From Pseudomonas sp. PB101 (GTDB lineage Bacteria; Pseudomonadota; Gammaproteobacteria; Pseudomonadales; Pseudomonadaceae), in assembly GCF_009764265.1 (NCBI RefSeq), contig NZ_RWIR01000060.1:1-64000 (forward strand): a stretch of DNA of 64,000 bases. The letters run 5' to 3'. The notes below the pieces were generated by a model that made no database searches, had not been told where the DNA came from, and was given only the letters and a program-made list of their open reading frames with translations. How positions within the stretch are numbered: the stretch's first letter is position 1; each line of letters starts with the position of its first letter. The position numbers and the translations under genes were made by a program. Positions 1 through 6,991 of the stretch are shown one piece after another.

Positions 1-23
1 GCGATGGCGTTTTGAGGATCGCC

Positions 24-50
24 ATCGCCAGCAAGCCGGCTCCTACAAGG
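24..50. repeat. Single REP-like half element
   Basis: The stretch contains the GCAAGC..GGCTCCTACA core of the Pseudomonas REP family seen again near 56.8 kb. An inverted repeat (GCGATGGCG at 1-9, CGCCATCGC at 20-28) abuts it. It lies just downstream of the first leftward gene. The left partner, if any, lies outside the window. Confidence 0.55.
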
Positions 51-58
51 ATGGGTGT

Positions 59-529
59 TTATTGCGGGCGAACGCGCAGGGTCAGGCCCTTGAGGAAGTT
101 GCGCAGCAACTGGTCGCCGCACGGGCGGTAGTTGGTGTGGCCGAACTTGCGGAACAGCGCGCTCAGCTCAGGCTTGGACACCGGGAACTCGGCGGCCTTG
201 AGGATGGCGTGCATGTCGTCTTCCTTCAGCTCGAACGCCACCCGCAGCTTTTTCAGGATGATGTTGTTGGTCACCGGCACTTCGATCGGCTGCGGCGGAC
301 GGCTTTCGTCCTTGCCGCGCTTGAAGATCACCAGGCCGTCGAGGAAGTGCGCCATGACTTCGTCCGGGCAGCGTACGAAACCTTCCTCGTCTTCCTCTTT
401 TTTGTCGAGGTAGGTCAGCAGGTCCGGCAGGGTCACGTCCAGGCCGCCGAGCTTGATGATCTCGATGACTTTCTTGTCGCTGATGTCGAGCATGTAGCGC
501 ACGCTGCGCAGTACGTCGTTATGAATCAT
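59..529 (-). CDS. DUF1456 family protein (YehS-like)
   Basis: This 156-residue protein consists of two copies of a roughly 65-residue alpha-helical repeat, at about residues 3-70 and 87-150. Both copies have the pattern N-x-x-L-(K/R)-x-x-R followed by an acidic turn (ISD in the first, LKEDD in the second). That duplication is the hallmark of the DUF1456/YehS family. No catalytic residues are evident, and no molecular function is established for the family to my knowledge. The ATG is at 529. A short gap separates it from the pseudouridine synthase upstream on the same strand, so the two may be co-transcribed. Family assignment is good; function is unknown. Confidence 0.85.
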   Translation of the reverse strand: MIHNDVLRSVRYMLDISDKKVIEIIKLGGLDVTLPDLLTYLDKKEEDEEGFVRCPDEVMAHFLDGLVIFKRGKDESRPPQPIEVPVTNNIILKKLRVAFELKEDDMHAILKAAEFPVSKPELSALFRKFGHTNYRPCGDQLLRNFLKGLTLRVRPQ

Positions 530-604
530 GTGTGCAGTCCTGATAATCAGCTGTGGGCGTCGCGGCCAGGCGCGGCGCCGAAATGTGTGGCGGCGAGAAA
601 AGCC

Positions 605-1315
605 TTAGAACTTCTCTTTGCCGGACAAGTAGCGCCATTGCCCCACGGGCACCTTGCCGATGGACACGCCGCCGATGCGGATGCGGCGGATGGCGACGAC
701 CTTCAGGCCGACGGCCTGGCACAGCAGGGCGATGATGCCCGGTTGCGGATTCTTCATGGCAAAGCGCAGGCGGTTTTCGTTCTGCCAACTGGCCTTGACC
801 GCCGGTAGCTCCTTGCCCTTGTAGGTCAGGCCGTGGTTCAGGCGGTTCAGGCCGTGAGCCGCCATCTCGCCTTCAACCTCGACCACATACTCTTGCTCGA
901 TCTTGTTGGAGTCGGCGGTGAGTTTGCGCAGGATTTTCCAGTCCTGGGTGAACACCAGCAGACCGCTGGCGTTGGCTTGCAGGTCGGTGCTGGCGGTCAG
1001 GCGCAGGAAATGCCCGCGCAACGGACGCTTGCCGTAGCGGTGCTCTTCGCTCAGGGTTTCGGCCCCGAGGGTGGCCATGGCGGTGTCTGCGTCCATGCCG
1101 GCCGGCACATTGAGCAGCAGGGTCACCGGTTCCGGCGCGGTGGCCTTGGCTTCTGGATCAAGTTCGACTTTCTGGGTATCGACCTTGAATTGCGGCTCGT
1201 CGATGACTTCGCCGTCGACGGTGACCCAGCCGCCCTCGATGAACAGCTCAGCCTCCCGACGGGAACAGCCGACGAGTTCGATGAGGCGTTTGGAGAGACG
1301 AATCGGGTCAGTCAT
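605..1315 (-). CDS. RsuA/RluB/E/F-type RNA pseudouridine synthase
   Basis: The 236-residue protein starts at the ATG at 1315. A longer upstream frame exists but adds only non-conserved residues. An S4 RNA-binding domain occupies about residues 5-60 (SKRLIELVGCSRREAE, then a glycine turn). It is followed by a pseudouridine synthase domain ending in the family-typical C-terminus (LCQAVGLKVVAIRRIRIG). In this family the catalytic Asp sits in a GRLD motif; here the corresponding segment reads ASTD-LQANASGLLVF. The Asp and the GLLVF strand are kept, but the preceding G-R-L is not. The target is probably a large or small rRNA uridine and cannot be assigned from the sequence. Confidence 0.85.
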   Translation of the reverse strand: MTDPIRLSKRLIELVGCSRREAELFIEGGWVTVDGEVIDEPQFKVDTQKVELDPEAKATAPEPVTLLLNVPAGMDADTAMATLGAETLSEEHRYGKRPLRGHFLRLTASTDLQANASGLLVFTQDWKILRKLTADSNKIEQEYVVEVEGEMAAHGLNRLNHGLTYKGKELPAVKASWQNENRLRFAMKNPQPGIIALLCQAVGLKVVAIRRIRIGGVSIGKVPVGQWRYLSGKEKF

Positions 1316-1412
1316 GTCAGGGCCGTAACAAAAAAGGGGTGGGCATTGTACCTGCCTGGCGCCGGTTAATCCCGGTTCCATTTCAATGCATGTTTTTTGG
1401 TCTTATGGTGTA

Positions 1413-1886
1413 TCAGCCATTGCGGGTGAGTTTTTCAGCCTGACGCACACGCATGTGCAGCAACGGATACGGCTGCCCCATGCCATCGACCTCCGAGCGA
1501 CCGATGACCTCGAAACCCTGCTTGAAGTAGAAGCCGAGGGCCTGCGGGTTCTGTTCGTTGACGTCCAGTTCGTAGGCATTCAGGTGTTCCAGGGCATAAC
1601 GCAACAATTTCTTGCCCAGACCCTGGCCGCGATGGTCGGGGTCGATGAAGAGCATTTCGATCTTGCCGGCCGCGACGCCGGCGAACCCGGTGATGCGTTG
1701 GCTCGAATCCTTGGTGCAGATCAGCATCACCGCGTCGAGGTAGCGGGTCAGCACCAGGTTTTTCAGCAGTTCGATGTAGCTGTCGGGCAGAAAGTCGTGG
1801 GTCGCGCGTACCGAGGCCTCCCAGACCCGGGTCAATTCTTCGTAGTCGCCGAGTTTCGGCGTGTGGATGACCGAATGCTGACGCAT
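1413..1886 (-). CDS. GNAT family N-acetyltransferase
   Basis: This 157-residue protein has the GNAT fold signature. The acetyl-CoA pyrophosphate loop reads DPDHRGQGLGKKLL (about residues 92-105), matching the family Q/R-x-x-G-x-G/A motif. A C-terminal strand follows (ALGFYFKQGFEVIGRSEVD), typical of YjaB-like members. It would transfer an acetyl group from acetyl-CoA to an amine; the acceptor (peptide N-terminus, lysine, antibiotic or small amine) cannot be told. It lies 111 bp downstream of rimO on the same strand, but a strong terminator (1947-1985) separates them, so it probably has its own promoter. Confidence 0.88.
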   Translation of the reverse strand: MRQHSVIHTPKLGDYEELTRVWEASVRATHDFLPDSYIELLKNLVLTRYLDAVMLICTKDSSQRITGFAGVAAGKIEMLFIDPDHRGQGLGKKLLRYALEHLNAYELDVNEQNPQALGFYFKQGFEVIGRSEVDGMGQPYPLLHMRVRQAEKLTRNG

Positions 1887-1946
1887 GCCCGTCTGCCTCT
1901 CATGCAGTGGTTGATAGGAATCCTTTCAACCTCAAACGATAGCCGT

Positions 1947-1985
1947 AAAAAAGCCCCGCATCTCGCAAGAGGGCGGGGCTTTGCG
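1947..1985 (-). terminator. Rho-independent terminator after rimO
   Basis: A GCCCCGC/GCGGGGC stem is flanked by A-rich sequence on the left, which reads as a U-tract on the minus strand. It sits just past the rimO stop codon. Confidence 0.8.
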
Positions 1986-1997
1986 TATTTTTTGCGT

Positions 1998-3335
1998 TTA
2001 GATCTGTTCAGCCCACAGGTCGTATTCGTCGGCGTCGGTCACTTTGCACCAGACCTTGTCGCCCGGCTTCAGGTTGCTGCCGTTGTCGATGAATACGTTG
2101 CCGTCGATTTCCGGGGCGTCGAAGAAGCAGCGGCCCACCGCGCCTTGCTCGTCGACTTCATCGACCAGCACTTCGATTTCACGGCCGATGCGCATCTGCA
2201 GGCGCGCCGAGCTGATGGCCTGCTGGTGCGCCATGAATCGATCCCAGCGGTCCTGCTTGACGTCGTCCGGGACGACTTCGAGGTCCAGGTCATTGGCCGG
2301 TGCGCCTTCTACCGGCGAGTACTGGAAGCAGCCGACGCGGTCGAGCTGGGCTTCGGTCAGCCAGTTCAGCAGGTACTGGAAGTCTTCTTCGGTTTCACCC
2401 GGGAAGCCGACGATGAAGGTCGAGCGGATGATCAGGTCCGGGCAGATTTCGCGCCAGTTCTTGATGCGGGCCAGGGTCTTGTCTTCGAAGGCCGGGCGCT
2501 TCATCGACTTCAGCACTTTCGGGCTGGCGTGCTGGAACGGAATGTCCAGGTACGGCAGGATCTTGCCGGCGGCCATCAGCGGGATCAGCTCGTCAACGTG
2601 CGGGTACGGGTAGACGTAGTGCAGGCGAACCCAGACGCCGAGGGTGCTCAGGGCTTCGCAGAGTTCGGTCATGCGGGTTTTCACCGGCGCGCCGTTCCAG
2701 AAACCGGTGCGGTATTTCACGTCGACGCCGTAGGCGCTGGTGTCCTGGGAGATCACCAACAGCTCTTTGACGCCGGACTTGACCAGACGCTGGGCTTCGT
2801 CGAGCACGTCGCCCACCGGGCGGCTGACCAGCTTGCCGCGCATCGACGGGATGATGCAGAAGCTGCAGCTATGGTTGCAGCCTTCGGAAATTTTCAGGTA
2901 GGCGTAGTGGCGCGGAGTCAGCTTGATGCCTTGTGGCGGCACCAGGTCGATCAGCGGGTTGTGGTCCTGGCGTGGCGGCACGACTTCGTGCACGGCGTTG
3001 ACCACTTGCTCGTACTGCTGCGGACCGGTCACGGCCAGCACGCTCGGATGCACGTTGCGAATGTTGCCTTCTTCGACGCCCATGCAGCCGGTCACGATGA
3101 CCTTGCCGTTTTCCTTGATGGCTTCGCCGATCACTTCCAGGGACTCGGCCTTGGCCGAATCGATGAAGCCACAGGTATTGACCACCACGACGTCGGCGTC
3201 CTGGTAGGTGGACACGACGTCATAGCCTTCCATGCGCAGCTGGGTAAGGATGCGCTCGGAGTCGACCAGTGCTTTGGGGCAGCCCAGGGATACGAAGCCA
3301 ACCTTTGGATTGGCCGACGCAGGAGTGGTGGACAT
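1998..3335 (-). CDS. rimO: Ribosomal protein uS12 methylthiotransferase RimO
   Basis: RimO is a radical-SAM enzyme that adds a methylthio group to the conserved Asp of ribosomal protein uS12. The 445-residue protein starts at the ATG at 3335; a longer frame adds 26 unconserved residues. The N-terminal domain holds the second Fe-S cluster cysteines at 19 (SLGCPK), 55 (NTCGF) and 84 (TGCMG). The radical-SAM triad C-x3-C-x2-C is at 153, 157 and 160 (EGCNHSCSFC). A C-terminal TRAM domain ends the protein. The SLGCPKALVDSE opening separates RimO from its paralogue MiaB. It is divergent from kup across a 289-bp gap. Confidence 0.96.
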   Translation of the reverse strand: MSTTPASANPKVGFVSLGCPKALVDSERILTQLRMEGYDVVSTYQDADVVVVNTCGFIDSAKAESLEVIGEAIKENGKVIVTGCMGVEEGNIRNVHPSVLAVTGPQQYEQVVNAVHEVVPPRQDHNPLIDLVPPQGIKLTPRHYAYLKISEGCNHSCSFCIIPSMRGKLVSRPVGDVLDEAQRLVKSGVKELLVISQDTSAYGVDVKYRTGFWNGAPVKTRMTELCEALSTLGVWVRLHYVYPYPHVDELIPLMAAGKILPYLDIPFQHASPKVLKSMKRPAFEDKTLARIKNWREICPDLIIRSTFIVGFPGETEEDFQYLLNWLTEAQLDRVGCFQYSPVEGAPANDLDLEVVPDDVKQDRWDRFMAHQQAISSARLQMRIGREIEVLVDEVDEQGAVGRCFFDAPEIDGNVFIDNGSNLKPGDKVWCKVTDADEYDLWAEQI

Positions 3336-3624
3336 GTCTAACCTCGGTATTTGTGACGCCTCGTGCCGAGTACGGCAAGACGACGGACGGGCGCTTATGG
3401 CGCCTCTGATCAAAAAGTGCGCAATTCTAGCGATGGTAAGCCCACTTGACCAGCTTTATGCAGGGAAATACGACGAGTGCTGCGCTATGCTTCGCGCCGT
3501 TACGCTTTACTGGTTTTTTACAGTCAACAAAACGTCTGTAACGAGAAGTAAAACAGCGCATGCTGCACGTCAAAGCATAGTGCTTCTTTCAAAGAGGCCC
3601 GAGTCTGGGTAGTAGGAGTGGTGG

Positions 3625-5526
3625 ATGGGTCAGGCAAGTAGTCAGACTGCGGGCGCCGAGCATTCGGCGGTGAAGCCGATCGGCATGCTGGTCGCGGCAG
3701 TCGGGGTGGTTTATGGCGATATCGGCACCAGTCCGTTGTACACCCTCAAGGAAGTGTTTTCCGGAGGCTACGGCGTGCCGGTCACTCATGACGGGGTGCT
3801 GGGGATTCTGGCACTCATTTTCTGGTCGCTGATCTGGGTCGTGTCGATCAAGTACATGATGTTTGTACTGCGCGCCGACAACCAGGGCGAAGGCGGGATC
3901 ATGGCCCTGACCGCGCTGGCCCGGCGGGCGGCGGCGGGGCATGCGAAGCTGCGCGGCTTCCTGGTGGTCTGCGGGCTGATCGGTGCGGCGCTGTTCTATG
4001 GCGACAGCATGATCACCCCGGCGATCTCCGTGCTGTCGGCGATTGAAGGCCTGGGGTTGGCGTTCGACGGGATCGACCATTGGGTGGTGCCTATCTCACT
4101 GGTGGTGCTGGTGGCGCTGTTCCTGATCCAGAGCCATGGTACGGCGCGCATCGGTATCCTGTTCGGGCCGATCATGGTGACCTGGTTCCTCGTGCTGGCT
4201 GCGCTGGGTGTCTATGGCATCAGCCAGCATCCGGAAGTCCTGCAAGCGATGAATCCGGTGTGGGGCGTACGCTTCTTCATCGTGCACCCGGGCATGGGCG
4301 TGGCGATTCTCGGCGCCGTGGTGCTCGCACTGACCGGTGCCGAAGCGCTGTACGCGGACATGGGCCACTTCGGCCGCAAGCCGATCGCTCGTGCCTGGTT
4401 CATTCTCGTGCTGCCGGCGCTGGTGCTGAACTATTTTGGTCAAGGCGCCTTGCTGCTGGGCGACCCGGAAGCTGCCCGCAACCCTTTCTACCTGTTGGCG
4501 CCGAGCTGGGCATTGATCCCGCTGGTCGGCCTGTCGACCATGGCCACGGTGATTGCCTCGCAAGCAGTGATTTCCGGTGCGTTCTCCCTGACCCGTCAGG
4601 CGATCCAGCTCGGTTACATCCCGCGCATGCACATCCAGCACACCTCCAGCGCTGAACAGGGCCAGATCTACATCGGCGCGGTGAACTGGGCGCTGATGGT
4701 CGGCGTAGTGCTGTTGGTGCTGGGCTTCGAATCTTCCGGCGCCCTGGCCTCGGCCTACGGTGTGGCGGTGACGGGGACCATGCTGATGACCAGCATTCTG
4801 GTGTCCGCGGTGATCCTGTTGCTGTGGAAGTGGCCACCGGTGCTTGTGGTGCCGGTCCTGCTGGGTTTCCTGCTGGTAGACGGTGTGTACTTCGCCGCCA
4901 ACGTGCCGAAAATCGTTCAGGGCGGCGCATTCCCGGTGATCGCCGGTTTCGCGTTGTTCGTGCTGATGACCACCTGGAAGCGCGGCAAACAGTTGCTGGT
5001 CGATCGTATCGATGAGGGTGGATTGCCGCTGCCGATCTTCATCAGCAGCATCGCGGTACAGCCACCGCATCGTGTTCAGGGCACCGCCGTGTTCCTGACC
5101 GCGCGGCCGGATGCCGTGCCCCACGCGCTGTTGCACAACCTGTTGCATAACCAGGTACTGCACGAGCAAGTGGTGCTGCTGACGGTGGTGTACGAAGACA
5201 TCCCGCGGGTGCCGCCAGCACGGCGGTTCGAGGTCGATGCCTATGGCGAAGGCTTCTTCCGGGTGATCCTGCATTTCGGCTTCACCGACGAGCCGGACGT
5301 ACCGAAGGCGTTGAAGCTGTGTCATCTCGATGAGTTGGACTTCAGCCCGATGCGCACCACGTATTTCCTCAGCCGGGAGACGGTCATTGCCTCCAAGCTT
5401 GAAGGCATGTCCCGCTGGCGTGAGGCGCTGTTTGCGTTCATGTTGCAGAACGCCAACGGCAATTTGCGCTTCTTCAATCTGCCGCTGAACCGGGTGATTG
5501 AGCTGGGGACGCAGGTGGAGATGTAG
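3625..5526 (+). CDS. kup: Low-affinity potassium uptake protein Kup
   Basis: Kup is a proton-coupled K+ importer of the KUP/HAK/KT family in the inner membrane. The 633-residue length is usual for the family. The hallmark first helix GVVYGDIGTSPLYTLKE lies near residue 30. About twelve hydrophobic segments run to about residue 440, followed by a roughly 190-residue cytoplasmic tail (from KRGKQLLVDRID). An AGGAG ribosome site at 3613-3617 sits 7 nt before the ATG at 3625. The gene stands alone and is followed by a REPIN and then a bidirectional terminator. No ydaO-type riboswitch was recognised upstream. Confidence 0.95.
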   Translation: MGQASSQTAGAEHSAVKPIGMLVAAVGVVYGDIGTSPLYTLKEVFSGGYGVPVTHDGVLGILALIFWSLIWVVSIKYMMFVLRADNQGEGGIMALTALARRAAAGHAKLRGFLVVCGLIGAALFYGDSMITPAISVLSAIEGLGLAFDGIDHWVVPISLVVLVALFLIQSHGTARIGILFGPIMVTWFLVLAALGVYGISQHPEVLQAMNPVWGVRFFIVHPGMGVAILGAVVLALTGAEALYADMGHFGRKPIARAWFILVLPALVLNYFGQGALLLGDPEAARNPFYLLAPSWALIPLVGLSTMATVIASQAVISGAFSLTRQAIQLGYIPRMHIQHTSSAEQGQIYIGAVNWALMVGVVLLVLGFESSGALASAYGVAVTGTMLMTSILVSAVILLLWKWPPVLVVPVLLGFLLVDGVYFAANVPKIVQGGAFPVIAGFALFVLMTTWKRGKQLLVDRIDEGGLPLPIFISSIAVQPPHRVQGTAVFLTARPDAVPHALLHNLLHNQVLHEQVVLLTVVYEDIPRVPPARRFEVDAYGEGFFRVILHFGFTDEPDVPKALKLCHLDELDFSPMRTTYFLSRETVIASKLEGMSRWREALFAFMLQNANGNLRFFNLPLNRVIELGTQVEM

Positions 5527-5622
5527 GAGCGAGCTTGCTCGCGATGAACCTGAGATCACCACTGGGTGTCAGGTGTTCAGCGTTATCGTTGAAGTCCATC
5601 GCGAGCAGGCTCGCTCCTACAG
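5525..5622. repeat. REPIN (inverted REP pair)
   Basis: Two copies of the REP core (TAGGAGCGAGCTTGCTCGCGATG and its inverted form) face each other about 50 bp apart. The element begins at the kup stop codon. The same element recurs at 29.87, 39.98 and 50.78 kb. Confidence 0.85.
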
Positions 5623-5641
5623 GGATTTGTGGCGTTGAATG

Positions 5642-5680
5642 AAAAAGCCCCCGCTATCGTGAGATGGCGGGGGCTTTTCT
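5642..5680. terminator. Bidirectional terminator between kup and virJ
   Basis: An eight-pair GC stem (GCCCCCGC with GCGGGGGC) has A-runs on the left and T-runs on the right. It can therefore end transcription of both convergent units. Confidence 0.8.
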
Positions 5681-5695
5681 TCAGCGAGGCTCAGC

Positions 5696-6991
5696 TCACT
5701 CTTGAGCTTCTGCTTCTTTGGCTTGCCGCTTCTCGATCACATCCACCAGACGCTTGGCCAGCGCCGGGTAGTTCTCGTCGAAGTGGTGGCCGCCAGGCAG
5801 CTTGATGGCTTCGCCCACCGCTGTCTTGTCGGTGCAGCCGCTTTCGTCGGTTTCTTCTTCGCCGTAGATGCACACCACTTTGGCGGCTGGCAGCTTGGCC
5901 ATTTCCGGGCCGGTGGCGGCTTCCTTGCCGGCGTTGCCGAGCCAGCCTTCGACTTCGATCTCGAAGCTGCCGGTACGGGCGAAGGCCAGCAGGATGATCG
6001 CGTCGACGCGATTCTGTTCCGATTCGGCCAGACGGTTGTAGATCGCCGGCAGGACATCGGCGCCGAACGAGTAGCCGGTCAGGATGAAGCGCTTGGTGCC
6101 CCATTTCTGCCGGTAGTGTTGCATCAGTTCAGCCAGGTCCAGTGCGCTTTGCTCCGGGCTCTTGTGCTGCCAGTAGTAGCGCAGGGTGTCGATGCCGACC
6201 ACCGGGTAGCCGATCTTGGCCATCTCGCCCGCCACGTCGCGGTCGAGGTCGCGCCAGCCGCCGTCACCGGACAGGAACAGGGTCACGGTGTCCCTGGCCT
6301 GGCCTGCCGGCACTTCGACCACCGGGATCTGCAGCCCGCCAGCGGACTTGTCGCCGCCGACGAGGATCTTGCGCAGTTCGTTGTTCAGCACCTGCGGGAG
6401 GTTGATGTCGTAGTCGCTGATGCTGGTTTCGGCGTTCGGTTGATCACGCACGAAGCCGGCACTGGTGTCGTCCGGGTTGTCGTTCCACGCGACCAGCCAA
6501 TGACCGTGGGCGGCGCTTTTGGGCAGCAGGTGAGTGCAGCCGCCCTTTTCCAGGGCCAGGTCGACCGAGACGGCCTGGGCCTTGTCATTCTTCTGCTCGG
6601 ACAGCCAGCGCCAGGCCAGCACGGCGCCCGGGCCGATGCCGCTGACCAGGGTGGCCGGGCCTTTGAGTTCCCGCAGGCCCGCTTGCAGGGCACGGCTTTG
6701 CAGCAGGCAGTCCTTGGGCAGGATCACCTGGACAATCTGTGCCGAGCCGCTGCGGCTCAGGGTCAGCAATTGCTTGTCGCTGAGTTTCTGGTCTTCGTTG
6801 ACCGCCACCAGCACCTGGGCTTGTGGCGTGGTGCCGGGGATGACGCGGGTCATCGGCGCACCGTCGGCCGGGGTCAGCAATTGGAGGGTCGGTTCCGGTG
6901 CCGGGCGTTTCAGGTACCAGAATCCGCCACCAAGAATCAGGGCCACTACCACCAGTGTGCCCAATACATACCGCAAGGAGCGTTGAATCAT
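5696..6991 (-). CDS. AcvB/VirJ family lysyl-phosphatidylglycerol hydrolase
   Basis: This 431-residue protein begins with one membrane-spanning or signal segment (about residues 5-26) and is otherwise periplasmic. The C-terminal half is an alpha/beta hydrolase. It shows a SGDGGWRDLD segment near residue 228 and the nucleophile elbow GYSFGAD. VirJ/AcvB proteins hydrolyse aminoacyl-phosphatidylglycerol in the envelope. Its ATG (6989-6991) overlaps the mprF stop as ATGA, so the lipid-modifying enzyme and the presumed reversing hydrolase are translationally coupled. That coupling supports the assignment. The family is well supported; substrate is inferred from the partner. Confidence 0.88.
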   Translation of the reverse strand: MIQRSLRYVLGTLVVVALILGGGFWYLKRPAPEPTLQLLTPADGAPMTRVIPGTTPQAQVLVAVNEDQKLSDKQLLTLSRSGSAQIVQVILPKDCLLQSRALQAGLRELKGPATLVSGIGPGAVLAWRWLSEQKNDKAQAVSVDLALEKGGCTHLLPKSAAHGHWLVAWNDNPDDTSAGFVRDQPNAETSISDYDINLPQVLNNELRKILVGGDKSAGGLQIPVVEVPAGQARDTVTLFLSGDGGWRDLDRDVAGEMAKIGYPVVGIDTLRYYWQHKSPEQSALDLAELMQHYRQKWGTKRFILTGYSFGADVLPAIYNRLAESEQNRVDAIILLAFARTGSFEIEVEGWLGNAGKEAATGPEMAKLPAAKVVCIYGEEETDESGCTDKTAVGEAIKLPGGHHFDENYPALAKRLVDVIEKRQAKEAEAQE

